A DNA stretch of 64,000 nucleotides from JAYFQE01 sp034927345 (GTDB taxonomy: Bacteria > Bacillota > Clostridia > Saccharofermentanales > UBA5734). The position numbers were made by a program, and so were the translations under genes. The notes beneath the pieces were generated by a model. That model saw only the letters and a program-made list of their open reading frames with translations, was not told the origin of the DNA and did not search any database. The DNA lies in NCBI GenBank assembly GCA_034927345.1, contig JAYFQE010000015.1:262001-326000 (forward strand), given 5' to 3'. Below are positions 1-8,779 of this stretch, one piece after another; the first letter of the stretch is position 1, and every line of letters starts with the position of its first letter.

Positions 1-1214
1 AAGGAGACTCCTTCGATACCCCAGTTCATGATGTCATTTGTTTCTTGGCTAAAGAGCAGCGTTTCGATGAGCGACATGGCCAAAGCCGGATCGCGGCAGT
101 CTTTAGACAAGGAAATATAGCCACCGGAAGGATAGCGGGCAATATTGTAGTTGTCGCCCCGCGGACCGGCTGGCATGGCGGCCGGATAGAAAATGACCGT
201 ATCGTCACCTTTTTTATACAGCGGATTCCAGATCGTGACGAATGAATTAAACATGGCAACGACGCCCACTCTGTCCTGGCCGATTTTTTCATTCAATTGA
301 TCGGATTGACTGATGGTTTCGTATTCGGTGTCCAACAGTTTTTCTTTGTATAACTTATTCATGAATGTCAGGTATTCCTTATACCGGGCATCCGTACGGT
401 CGTCGGTTACTTTTCCATCGCTGCCGGCCTGGTACTTGCTGCCGTTGGCGCCGATCGTCAGCCCATAAGCATTGCCCAGCAAATCCTGCATGCCCCATAG
501 CGTTGTAAAAGGAATTTCATCGGCTGTTCCGTTGCCGTTGGGGTCGCCGGTTTTGAATTTTACCAGCATGTTGTAAAAATCATCAATGGTTTTCGGATCG
601 GTAATGCCGAGTTTGTCCATCCAGAGCTTGTTGTAGCATAAACCGGGCTGCCATTCGGTTGCCATGACGATTTCAGAAGGCGCCGCCACGATTTTGCTGT
701 CATAAATCGACTTGTAATTGATCGCGTTATAGCCGCTGTTTTCGGTAAAATAAGCGTTCAATTGCGGCGCATTGTTCGTCATGTAATCATCCATGGCGAT
801 GATGATGCCGTTTTTCAAATACTTGGATAGCCCTTCTTGAGTCGTACTGCCCATGGAAATCATATCCGGCAAAGCATCGCCTGCCGCGAGTCTGGTGGCT
901 AACGCGGTCGTGTAATCTTCGCTGGAAATCAAATCCCATTCAATCTCGATTCCTGTTGCTTTTTGCAGCGCCTGGTAGACAGGAAGATCGTTGCTTTGCG
1001 TGGCATAAATACCCACGCCGCACAGATATGAAACTTTTTTCAATGTTGCTGCGGTGGACTGGGTTGTATTGCCAGAAGTATTGGTCGTCTGGCTGCCGTT
1101 GGTTTGATTGGCTTGGGACGTTCCGCTTGTAGCTGCGCTGCCGGTACAGCCGGTCAGAGCAAATGTGGCCAGCATCGCGAAAACAAGCAAGATGGATGCT
1201 AATTTCTTCATCAT
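1..1214 (-). CDS. extracellular solute-binding lipoprotein of a CUT1 sugar ABC transporter (partial)
   Basis: The gene starts near 1214 (ATG ATG pair behind an AAGGAAG ribosome binding site; 1211 is the alternative) and stays open to the left window edge, so its C-terminus is missing. The N-terminus is a lipoprotein signal peptide: basic MKK, a hydrophobic stretch, then the lipobox LTGC. A Ser/Thr/Asn/Gln-rich linker follows before the mature domain. The mature part has the character of large (over 500 residue) sugar-binding proteins paired with LplB/LplC permeases. It would capture an oligosaccharide outside the membrane. It is the last visible gene of the LacI-permease-permease operon, 113 bases after the second permease. 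The sugar cannot be inferred. Confidence 0.88.
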   Translation of the reverse strand, partial: MMKKLASILLVFAMLATFALTGCTGSAATSGTSQANQTNGSQTTNTSGNTTQSTAATLKKVSYLCGVGIYATQSNDLPVYQALQKATGIEIEWDLISSEDYTTALATRLAAGDALPDMISMGSTTQEGLSKYLKNGIIIAMDDYMTNNAPQLNAYFTENSGYNAINYKSIYDSKIVAAPSEIVMATEWQPGLCYNKLWMDKLGITDPKTIDDFYNMLVKFKTGDPNGNGTADEIPFTTLWGMQDLLGNAYGLTIGANGSKYQAGSDGKVTDDRTDARYKEYLTFMNKLYKEKLLDTEYETISQSDQLNEKIGQDRVGVVAMFNSFVTIWNPLYKKGDDTVIFYPAAMPAGPRGDNYNIARYPSGGYISLSKDCRDPALAMSLIETLLFSQETNDIMNWGIEGVS

Positions 1215-1327
1215 TTCTCTTCCTTTCTTATCATGGAATTTACAGTTGTATTATTCTTATCCGTATCACGATCAAGGACAGGGTACCGACTGTTCTTGGC
1301 GGACGCCGGACAGGGAATATGAATGAA

Positions 1328-2212
1328 TCAACCTTTTAGTGCTCCGATCATGATGCCTTTTGTAAATTGCTTCTGAAAGATGGGGTAAACGATCATAATC
1401 GGCGCGATGGCTACGATAATAACCGCATATTTGATCTGGAAAAAGGACAGCAGCGCTCCGGACGCCGTGCCGCCCAGCATTTTAGCGGTTTCCAATGTCG
1501 CTTTCGACAGAATTTTGTTAAGATAAATGGTTAAAGGCTGCAATTCTTCCGATTTTAGATAAATCAGGGGTTGAAGGTAATTATTCCAGTAGCCGATGGC
1601 ATTGTAAACGGTAATGACTGCGGTGATCGGCGTGGCAAGCGGGATAATGATCTTTAAGAAAATCCGGAATTCCGAGCAGCCGTCCAGTCTGGCGCTTTCA
1701 ATCAATTCATCCGGAATGGTCTGCAGGTAAGTTCTCGAGAGAATAACATGATAAGAACCCAGGCATAGGGTCAGAATGACGGCCCAGCGCGTATTATATA
1801 AGCCCAGGCCGTTCACGACCAGAAAGGATGGAATCAGGCCGCCGGAGAAAAACATAGGAATCAGGATATAGATCTGAAAAAAATTGCGCAAATGAAACTC
1901 TTTGCGGGATAAAGGATAGGCGGTCAATGTGATCAGGCTGACCGCGGTAATCGTTCCGACAACCGTATACCAGACCGAATTAAAAAAGCTGCGGATAACC
2001 TGTCCCTCGGCCAGTACATTAATGTAAGCCTGAAGGGTAAAGCCGCGGGGCAGCAGGAGAACATTGCCGCGCTGGACTTCGATCGGATCGCTGATCGACG
2101 CGGAAAATACATATAGAAATGGATATAAGGTGATGATCAACGCTATTATAGCCAGGACATAGCAGATAAGTAGAACAATACGATCAGAAAGGGTCATCTT
2201 CATGACTTTCAA
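1328..2212 (-). CDS. carbohydrate ABC transporter permease, LplC/YtcP type
   Basis: This is an inner-membrane permease of the MalG side of the CUT1 family, with about six hydrophobic segments. The cytoplasmic EAA loop is visible (ELIESARLDGCSEFRIF, then a Pro-containing helix) and would contact the ATPase. The C-terminus ends in the usual KGIMIGALKG. The longest frame begins with GTG at 2221, but that codon overlaps the ribosome binding site AAAGAGG. A TTG at 2212 sits at proper spacing and was chosen; ATG 2203 is another option. It partners the permease at 2252-3235 and the lipoprotein downstream. Confidence 0.9.
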   Translation of the reverse strand: MKVMKMTLSDRIVLLICYVLAIIALIITLYPFLYVFSASISDPIEVQRGNVLLLPRGFTLQAYINVLAEGQVIRSFFNSVWYTVVGTITAVSLITLTAYPLSRKEFHLRNFFQIYILIPMFFSGGLIPSFLVVNGLGLYNTRWAVILTLCLGSYHVILSRTYLQTIPDELIESARLDGCSEFRIFLKIIIPLATPITAVITVYNAIGYWNNYLQPLIYLKSEELQPLTIYLNKILSKATLETAKMLGGTASGALLSFFQIKYAVIIVAIAPIMIVYPIFQKQFTKGIMIGALKG

Positions 2213-2251
2213 TGGAATCACCTCTTTAGGGGCGGTTATTTAAATGGCAAA

Positions 2252-3235
2252 TTACCATAATGACGTTTCAGTAACTTTCTTGCTGATTTTATTAAAAATG
2301 ATCAAGATGGCGAAGTTAATTACCGAATTAAAAAGGCCGACAGCTGTTGAAAAACCGAATTTTGTTTCAAGTAAACCTTTTCTGTATACGAAGGAGGAGA
2401 TGACGTCGGCCGTTTCATAGGTCGACTGGGTATACATCATGATGATTTTTTCGTAACCGACGCCAAAGAGGCTGCCCAGCCGTAAAAGTAGCAGAATGAT
2501 AATCGTGGGCATGATACTGGGTAAAGTAACATAGCGGATTTTTTGCAGCCGGTCTGAACCGTCGATCGTTGCCGCTTCGTATAGCTCCGGATTGATGCCG
2601 CTGATGGCCGACACATAGATAATGGAATCAAAGCCGAAACCGGCCCAGATACCGGAAGCGATGTAAATGGTGCGAAACCACTTGGGGTCGCCCATGAAGT
2701 ATTTTGGTTCCATACCGAGGCGGCTGATCAGGAGATTGATAATGCCGCCGTCCGGCGCCAGAAAATTATGGAGAATACCGACGACTACGACTGTGGAGAT
2801 AAAGGCCGGAAAGTAGCTGACTGATTGGACCGTCTTTTTAAATGGCCCGTTTCTCATTTCATTCAGGACAAGAGCGAAGAGGATAGGTACCGGGAAACCC
2901 CAGAGAATCGAGTAAATGCTGATCAGAAAGGTGTTGCGCATCAAACGCATGAAGTAATATGATGAGATAAAATCTTTAAACCACGCTAAACCGACAAACT
3001 CTGCTTCGAAGATCGATTGACCTGGGAAATAATCAGTGAAAGCAATATAAATGCCACCCATGGGCAGATACGAGAAAATGAAAAACCAGACGACACCCGG
3101 TAAAATCATGAGCAAAAAGTATCGGTCTTTTGCGATTTTTTGCCATAATCTTAGTTTGGAACTTTTATGGATCAAGTTTGTTTGGGGCATAGGTTTCCTT
3201 GGCGCTGCCTGATCCATCGTTGTTTTGGCTTGCAA
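2252..3235 (-). CDS. ABC transporter permease, LplB type
   Basis: This is the MalF-side CUT1 permease, about 327 residues with six predicted membrane helices. A hydrophilic N-terminal tail of about 40 residues comes first. The EAA loop is clear (ELYEAATIDGSDRLQK, then RYVTLPSIMPT). The start is TTG at 3235 behind GGGGGA at seven bases spacing, with no better ATG upstream. It lies 28 bases after the LacI regulator and 39 bases before the second permease, so the three are probably one transcript. No ATPase gene is present in the cluster; such systems commonly borrow a shared MsmX-type ATPase. Confidence 0.9.
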   Translation of the reverse strand: MQAKTTMDQAAPRKPMPQTNLIHKSSKLRLWQKIAKDRYFLLMILPGVVWFFIFSYLPMGGIYIAFTDYFPGQSIFEAEFVGLAWFKDFISSYYFMRLMRNTFLISIYSILWGFPVPILFALVLNEMRNGPFKKTVQSVSYFPAFISTVVVVGILHNFLAPDGGIINLLISRLGMEPKYFMGDPKWFRTIYIASGIWAGFGFDSIIYVSAISGINPELYEAATIDGSDRLQKIRYVTLPSIMPTIIILLLLRLGSLFGVGYEKIIMMYTQSTYETADVISSFVYRKGLLETKFGFSTAVGLFNSVINFAILIIFNKISKKVTETSLW

Positions 3236-3263
3236 GATTATTCCCCCTTTTTATTGGCTGGAA

Positions 3264-4325
3264 TCAGTCATAAATTTTAAAATCCATGGCGTTCTCACAG
3301 AGGACAATTCGTGAAGGTATATTGATTTTTGCATCTGCCGGCAATTTATTCTGCATGATGAAATCATAAACATGCTTAACAACCATATAACCTTGCTGGT
3401 AAGCATCCTGATCGATAATGAAATCAACCACGCCTTTGCGAAGCATATCAACCAGCGCCGGGTCCAGTTCATATCCGGAAAGGATGATATCGGCTGATTT
3501 GCCGGTTTCTTCAAGAAAGGTGCACATCTTTCGTAAAGACGAGACATTCAAATCGTGAATGGCATCGATATGGTATTCTTCGATCATCTCGCATATGATT
3601 TTCCTGTGTTTGTAAAAATTTTTGGCATTATACCGATAGGTAGCGGCGACATTGACCTCAGGAAATTTCTCGCTTATGCCATCGTACAATCCTTTTAATC
3701 TCAGGTTATATTCTGACAAAAACTCGTCATTGCTGTTCAAGATCAGGATATTGCCTTTTCTCCGGAGCATTTTCCCCAGCATCTCGGCGACAATTCTGCC
3801 GCATTGATAAGCATCTGTTCCAACAAAAAAGCTTCGCAGCTGGTGATTATCCAGATCGTTGTTGAACGTGATGATTTTCTTTCCTCCGGCGGCCAGTTTC
3901 TTCAATTTCTCAATAATTGACGGCGTATTGCATGGGAACAGCGCGATGATATCAATATTGGCGGTGTCAATGGTTTCCAGAGCAATGGATATTTCGCTTT
4001 CCAGAGCAAGTCCTTCTATCTCATAACGAACGATATCCATTCCCATATCCCGTAGTTCTTTTTCAGCGACGCTGGTGCCTTTTCTAAAGGCGCCCCAAAA
4101 GAATTTGGGTGATGTCGGGTAAATCAAGGCCATGGTTTTCCGATTTTTCTGCGTTAAAAAACGGGCTGCCCTATTGGGTATAAAGCCGGTTTCATGAATG
4201 GCTTTCAAAATTTTTTCTTCTGTTTCAGGATTTACTTTGCCCCGGTTGTTGATAACCCGGTCGACTGTACCAATCGAAACCCCTGTTATTTGCGCGATAT
4301 TTTTTACTGTCACTCTGCCGGCCAT
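3264..4325 (-). CDS. LacI-family transcriptional regulator
   Basis: A 353-residue repressor with the LacI helix-turn-helix at residues 5-26 (VKNIAQITGVSIGTVDRVIN) and the following hinge. The rest is a periplasmic-binding-protein-like sugar sensor domain (for example SPKFFWGAF, FNNDLD and a late DQDAYQQGY). It is the first gene of the operon with two permeases and a binding protein, so it probably senses the transported sugar and represses its own operon. The start ATG follows AGAGG at good spacing. A matching palindrome sits just downstream of the promoter at 4400-4439. Close relatives with this VDRVINNRGKV helix are often substrate-responsive regulators of sugar-ABC operons. Confidence 0.93.
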   Translation of the reverse strand: MAGRVTVKNIAQITGVSIGTVDRVINNRGKVNPETEEKILKAIHETGFIPNRAARFLTQKNRKTMALIYPTSPKFFWGAFRKGTSVAEKELRDMGMDIVRYEIEGLALESEISIALETIDTANIDIIALFPCNTPSIIEKLKKLAAGGKKIITFNNDLDNHQLRSFFVGTDAYQCGRIVAEMLGKMLRRKGNILILNSNDEFLSEYNLRLKGLYDGISEKFPEVNVAATYRYNAKNFYKHRKIICEMIEEYHIDAIHDLNVSSLRKMCTFLEETGKSADIILSGYELDPALVDMLRKGVVDFIIDQDAYQQGYMVVKHVYDFIMQNKLPADAKINIPSRIVLCENAMDFKIYD

Positions 4326-4399
4326 TTTATATACCTCTTTGTTTTTTCCTCATGATACAACCCAAGGTCGAACAGTGTCTATTTCGATGTTGCTTTAGC

Positions 4400-4439
4400 G
4401 TGTACGTACACATTATAACATGCAACAAATGCCTGTCAA
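4400..4439 (-). promoter_or_regulatory. promoter and probable LacI operator of the first sugar operon
   Basis: On the minus strand a TTGACA box (4434-4439) and a TATAAT box (4412-4417) are separated by 16 bases, a near-consensus housekeeping promoter. Directly after the -10 box lies the perfect 12-base palindrome GTGTACGTACAC (4400-4411), which would cover the transcription start. Its place upstream of a lacI-type gene makes it a likely autoregulatory operator. This is inference from position and symmetry. Confidence 0.7.
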
Positions 4440-4602
4440 TAAAAAAACGGATAAAGGCCTTCTGTTTTGTAAAAAGACAAAATATTGCGGCTATTAACCT
4501 ATAATACATAAATAATTGCGGTTATTTGGTTAAAACTCATGTCGCGGATGTGCTTTTTACCGATTGATACTCAAACGCGGCGTTTACGTTAACACAACGC
4601 GC

Positions 4603-4655
4603 CCATAAAAAAGAACAGCCGGAAACCGAACGCCCTTTCATCCGATTTCCGGCTG
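4603..4655 (-). terminator. Rho-independent terminator after the GGDEF-EAL gene
   Basis: CAGCCGGAAA (4616-4625) and TTTCCGGCTG (4646-4655) form a perfect 10-base-pair stem. Reading the minus strand, the stem is followed by TTCTTTTTTATG. It lies about 40 bases past the stop codon at 4697. Confidence 0.85.
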
Positions 4656-4696
4656 CTTCTTCTCTCGGGGAATGCCCGGCAGCATAAAGCGATGTT

Positions 4697-7099
4697 TTAA
4701 CGGGTATGATAGATCTCCGGTTCACCGCCCAATTCCAGTTGAACGACCGTATCAATGGGGTCGGCGGCCGCGTCGGGCAGCGGCTGGGAAACGAGCAGCT
4801 TATCCTCAAAAGCATCAGCCGGCATCGGTTTGCCGAGCAGATAACCCTGGATTTGCCGGCAGCCGAGTTTTATCAGCCAGTCCAATTGCTCCGGGGTTTC
4901 CACGCCTTCGGCAATTGTCTTGATACCCAGCGAATCAGCCAGGAGAATAATGGATTTGACAATCTGCCGGTCATATCTGTCGCCGGCCAGGTTATCAATC
5001 AATTGTTTGGCGATTTTAACGCGATCAAAGGGAAACAATTTCCAATAACTTAAGGATGAATAGCCGGTGCCAAAATCATCGATCGAGATGGAGATGCCGG
5101 AATCCATAAACTGCTCGACAATCTGGCCGATGCGTCCTTCACCTTCGACGGCTACGCCTTCGGTGATTTCCAGGTCGATCCATTCTGCTTTCACAGAATA
5201 ACGGTTCATGGTGGCCTTCAGGGCGGCGTGAAAGCCTTTTTGATCTAATTGTTTCGGCGACACGTTGATGCCCATTGTCAGGTTTAAATCATAATAGCGA
5301 TTCCAGTCGGCTATCTGCCGAACAGCTTCTTGCATGACCCAGCTGCCAATCGGTATGATCAAGTCGGTTTCTTCGGCAATGGGAATGAATTCAGCCGGCG
5401 ATATGCCGCCCTTCTCCGGACAATTCCACCACAGCAGCGCCTCCATGCCGATCAGCTGATTCGTGGAAGCCGTAAATTGCGGTTGATAGACCAGGGAAAA
5501 TTCTTTATCATAATCGGCTTTCTTGAGTAATAGTTCCAGCTCGTTCTTCCGCTTGATTGTTTTCAGGATATTTTCATTAAATGAAACACATTTATTATTG
5601 CCGGCCTTTTTCGCCTGATACATGGCGATATCGGCGTGCTGCAGCAGCGTGTTGCTGTTCTCGGCATCGAGCGGATAGATGGAAACGCCGATGCTGAAGG
5701 TTATGCGGAGGGTATATTGGTCCAGCTCGATCGGCGCGGTGCAGTGCTCTATAAGATGCTCGGACAATTGCTCGATTTCGGCATACGAAGACCGGGACGG
5801 TACGATCAGAACAAATTCATCGCCGCCCAATCTGGCCAGCATTACGCCGGATTGTTCATAATGCTGCAGGCGCTGAGATAAAAGAATCAGGATCCGGTCG
5901 CCGATCTGATGGCCGTAAGTGTCGTTTATGATCTTGAACCGGTCGATGTCGATCAGGAGCAGGGCGATGGACCGGCCGGGTTCTTGTTTGATGTGTTCCT
6001 CCAGAGTTTGCAGGAAAAAACGCCGGTTGGACAAATTGGTTACCGTATCCATGTTTGATACGGCAAAAAGCTGCCGGTTTTTTTCCACCAGTTCCTTTGT
6101 CCGTTCCAATATCCTCGATTCCAGCTCCAGATTCAGTTCCATTTCACGCTTGAGCAGACGCTCATTATTAATCGCTGCCTGAATATAAGCACTGAGACTG
6201 CCATAAACAATCATAATTGCTAAATAAAAAATGATGCTGAAGTCGAAACCTTTTATCAGGAGAATGAGTATCGGCGCGGGAAACAACAGTAAACTGCGAT
6301 GCCGGAAACCGATATTGGTACAGACATCAATTTCGGCATCGGCCTGCCGCAGTACCAAATCGGTAAAAGCATTGGCGCCGATGGCGATGCCAAGGATAGC
6401 GGCAATATAGGCCGCGTCAATCACCGAATTTGGTATGTAGCGATGGTTGAGCTGCAAGTAGAAATAGTAGATATCGACCAGCGTAAACAGGAACAGGGAA
6501 CTGGCGATAATCCTGATCGGGAAGGGGATTTTCCCGCCGCGGATAGAGATATACCAGACGGCAATACCCAAAAAAATGACAAGATCAAGCCCTAGGTTGG
6601 CAACCGACATCCAGTCTTCCTGATCCAGCTGCCACAAAAGCGCGTCATTCTTATCAAACAGCATGATCCAGAGATACAGGATACAACTGAGCGCGATGAA
6701 TAGGCCGTCGATAACCAACTGTATCGTATTCCAGCGCTTAAACTTGTAAATGGAATAATGGCAAATGCCGATAAACAGGAAAATGGTTGTTCCCAGATAG
6801 AAACCGGAAATCAGAAGATTATTGGCCGGATTCTTTTTCAGGACCAAATCCCAGACAGCCCAGCCGATATCGGCTGCGGCCCAAAAAGCCGCGGCGAGGC
6901 CAAAGAAAATCCAGCTGCGGAAAAAAGGCGCGAAATTCATCCGGCGGCAGGATCGGAAAAGCAATATTGCCGAAATAAGCGCGCCAATCGGAGAAAGAAT
7001 ATTACTCCAAAAGTCAGATTGATTGAAGATCGCCAGAAGGAATAGAGAAAAGTAAAAAAAGAGACCTGTTTTTAGCCATGGAATCTTTTTACCGATCAT
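4697..7099 (-). CDS. membrane-bound diguanylate cyclase/phosphodiesterase (GGDEF-EAL)
   Basis: An 800-residue cyclic-di-GMP enzyme. Residues 1 to about 310 hold roughly eight to ten hydrophobic helices, forming a membrane sensor. A short coiled linker follows at about 312-345. The GGDEF domain has an intact GGDEF motif at about 425-429 and the FKxxND substrate region. No RxxD inhibitory site is found at the usual place before it. The EAL domain starts near 540 with an intact EAL at about 553-555. It keeps NVSPKQL, EITE, DDFGTGYSS, EGVE and the late QGYLLGKP, so both activities look possible. The ribosome binding site is weak (TAGGACAGA). It is monocistronic, with its own terminator. Confidence 0.95.
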   Translation of the reverse strand: MIGKKIPWLKTGLFFYFSLFLLAIFNQSDFWSNILSPIGALISAILLFRSCRRMNFAPFFRSWIFFGLAAAFWAAADIGWAVWDLVLKKNPANNLLISGFYLGTTIFLFIGICHYSIYKFKRWNTIQLVIDGLFIALSCILYLWIMLFDKNDALLWQLDQEDWMSVANLGLDLVIFLGIAVWYISIRGGKIPFPIRIIASSLFLFTLVDIYYFYLQLNHRYIPNSVIDAAYIAAILGIAIGANAFTDLVLRQADAEIDVCTNIGFRHRSLLLFPAPILILLIKGFDFSIIFYLAIMIVYGSLSAYIQAAINNERLLKREMELNLELESRILERTKELVEKNRQLFAVSNMDTVTNLSNRRFFLQTLEEHIKQEPGRSIALLLIDIDRFKIINDTYGHQIGDRILILLSQRLQHYEQSGVMLARLGGDEFVLIVPSRSSYAEIEQLSEHLIEHCTAPIELDQYTLRITFSIGVSIYPLDAENSNTLLQHADIAMYQAKKAGNNKCVSFNENILKTIKRKNELELLLKKADYDKEFSLVYQPQFTASTNQLIGMEALLWWNCPEKGGISPAEFIPIAEETDLIIPIGSWVMQEAVRQIADWNRYYDLNLTMGINVSPKQLDQKGFHAALKATMNRYSVKAEWIDLEITEGVAVEGEGRIGQIVEQFMDSGISISIDDFGTGYSSLSYWKLFPFDRVKIAKQLIDNLAGDRYDRQIVKSIILLADSLGIKTIAEGVETPEQLDWLIKLGCRQIQGYLLGKPMPADAFEDKLLVSQPLPDAAADPIDTVVQLELGGEPEIYHTR

Positions 7100-7186
7100 T
7101 CTGTCCTATCAATGAAGCTTTATTCTATCGCGCAAACAACTTCAAGGTATTCACCATATCGTGTTGGACGCGCCGGGTCAAGACAA

Positions 7187-7726
7187 TCAAGTGACGATTT
7201 CGTGAGCGTAAACACGCTGACTGTAATCCTCAAAAACCATCGCTATTTCCTGACATTTGTTCTCTGCCTCCCCGGCATGAGAAGCATGGAAAAGGTCACG
7301 GGCGGCGATTTTTGCGTGCCAGGCGGTCAGTTTCTCCAATTCCGCTTCTTCTTCCTCCAGTTCGGCAAAGGTGTACTTTTCATGAGCTACTTCTTTGGCG
7401 ATTTCCAGGAGATATTTTTCACATTCCCGAATCAATTCCTGATATTCATCATCGCGGATCTGATTGAAAAGGCTGATAATCCGTTCTTCGTGCCGCTCAT
7501 CGGAAAAGACGCTGTCCATCAGCAGCGCTTCGCCCTGATTGGTTTCGATTTCCCGGGCAATCTTCTGAAGCGTTACCCGATTGTCGGCATGGTCCGGCAA
7601 GATCCACATCGATTGTTGTATATTGACAGCGCCGATTTTTTTGAGCGCCCGCCAGACCGCCACGCGATGACGGGACGGTTCCGTAGGCAGGCTGTAATTT
7701 AAAACGATCCATGCTGTTATACTCAT
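7187..7726 (-). CDS. ChrB-like protein (chromate resistance ChrB N-terminal domain)
   Basis: A 179-residue cytoplasmic protein beginning with the ChrB-type sequence WIVLNYSLPTEPSRHRVAVW and continuing with a Q-S-MWILPD strand. A long charged helix with a run of glutamates follows. In ChrB proteins this N-terminal module is regulatory and is followed by a second domain. Here only the N-terminal module is present, and no ChrA chromate transporter is nearby, so a role in chromate resistance is not supported. Start ATG follows GCGAGG. It is transcribed divergently from the DUF1848 gene. Confidence 0.7.
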   Translation of the reverse strand: MSITAWIVLNYSLPTEPSRHRVAVWRALKKIGAVNIQQSMWILPDHADNRVTLQKIAREIETNQGEALLMDSVFSDERHEERIISLFNQIRDDEYQELIRECEKYLLEIAKEVAHEKYTFAELEEEEAELEKLTAWHAKIAARDLFHASHAGEAENKCQEIAMVFEDYSQRVYAHEIVT

Positions 7727-7739
7727 TTGAACCTCGCCC

Positions 7740-7787
7740 TGTAATACTTGTTACACTCATCTTATCAGCCTGCTGTTGATGTGGCAA
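7740..7787 (-). promoter_or_regulatory. promoter of the ChrB-like gene with a palindrome at the start site
   Basis: On the minus strand TTGCCA (7782-7787) and TAAGAT (7759-7764) are separated by 17 bases. Just downstream lies TGTAATACTTGTTACA (7740-7755), with perfect TGTAA/TTACA arms, in a position where a repressor would block initiation. The binding protein is unknown. Confidence 0.5.
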
Positions 7788-7804
7788 GCTTCCGGCTGCC
7801 GGAG

Positions 7805-7855
7805 TTGACATTCTTCCGGCCGGCCGTTATAAATAAATCAAGAACGATTGTTCTT
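7805..7855 (+). promoter_or_regulatory. promoter of the DUF1848 gene with a palindrome downstream
   Basis: TTGACA (7805-7810) and TATAAA (7828-7833) are spaced by 17 bases. Then AAGAAC-GATT-GTTCTT (7840-7855) forms a symmetric site covering the expected transcription start, 14 bases before the DUF1848 start codon. Confidence 0.65.
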
Positions 7856-7869
7856 CGTGGGGGATAAAT

Positions 7870-8772
7870 ATGATCATCAGCGTCAGCAGGCGGACCGATA
7901 TACCGGCGTTTTTCACCCCTTGGTTTCTTCGCCGTTTGCAGGCGGGTTTTGTATGGGTGCCCAACCCGTTAAATCCGCGTCAGATCAGCCAGATTTCCTT
8001 GCTGCCGGAGGATGTGGACTGCTTCGTTTTCTGGAGCAAAAATTTCCGGCCGCTGCTGGAGCGCCTGTCTGGCTTAGAAAATCGGCCGTTTTATTGCCAG
8101 TTTACTTTGAACGATTATGGCTGTGAACTGGAAGGCCATGTTCCCCCGCTGCAAGAACGGATCGCGACATTTCAGGCGCTGGCGGACCGGATCGGGCCGG
8201 AACGGATCATCTGGCGTTATGATCCGATGGTTCTTTCATCCCGGTATACGCCGGATTATCATGCGGAGCATTTCGCCGGGATTGCCAGGCGCCTAAGCGG
8301 TTATACACGGCAATGCGTCATCAGCTTTGTCGATCGCTATCGCAAGATCGAATCAGCCTGGCGGCTGCATCATTTAATCGAATGGCAGCCGGAGAACATG
8401 ATGGCAACGGCTGTCCGCCTGGCGGCAATCGCCGGCCAAAACGGCTTGTCGATAAAAACCTGCGCTGAAACGCTGGATTTCACCGGCCTGGGGATCGAAC
8501 CGGCGCGGTGTGTCGATGACCGGCTGATAGCAAAAATCCTTGGCCGCCCTTTTGTGGCAGCCAAGGATAAAAATCAACGGGATGCTTGCGGCTGTGTGTC
8601 CAGTGTCGATATCGGCATGTATGATACTTGCCTTCATGGCTGCTCATATTGCTATGCCAATTCGAAACTGGAGTCGATTCGCCGGAACGTATTGTTTCAT
8701 GATCCTGAAAGCCCGTTATTATGCGGTCAGCCGGATGCCGGGGCCAAAATCAGCATCCGGAAGGAGCGATAA
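7870..8772 (+). CDS. DUF1848 family protein
   Basis: A 300-residue protein that matches the conserved DUF1848 pattern. It opens with SVSRRTDIPAFFTPWF, has VFWSKNF near residue 57, and ends with a cysteine cluster: CGC, then C-x3-C-x2-C in CLHGCSYCYANS. Such a cluster resembles radical-SAM iron-sulphur ligands but lies at the C-terminus. The biochemical function of the family is not established. Start ATG follows GGGGGA. The stop lies eight bases from the end of the convergent membrane-protein gene at 8780. Confidence 0.85.
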   Translation: MIISVSRRTDIPAFFTPWFLRRLQAGFVWVPNPLNPRQISQISLLPEDVDCFVFWSKNFRPLLERLSGLENRPFYCQFTLNDYGCELEGHVPPLQERIATFQALADRIGPERIIWRYDPMVLSSRYTPDYHAEHFAGIARRLSGYTRQCVISFVDRYRKIESAWRLHHLIEWQPENMMATAVRLAAIAGQNGLSIKTCAETLDFTGLGIEPARCVDDRLIAKILGRPFVAAKDKNQRDACGCVSSVDIGMYDTCLHGCSYCYANSKLESIRRNVLFHDPESPLLCGQPDAGAKISIRKER

Positions 8773-8779
8773 GCTCTGT

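Larger units (their letters stand above)
4326..4696. other. intergenic region between the LacI operon and the GGDEF-EAL gene
   Basis: This 371-base gap holds the LacI operon promoter and operator (4400-4439) and the terminator of the neighbouring gene (4603-4655). No further gene with a ribosome binding site was seen. Confidence 0.6.

Noticed and set aside
7187..7726. Chromate resistance operon
   Set aside because: Only the ChrB N-terminal module is present and no chrA transporter is nearby.
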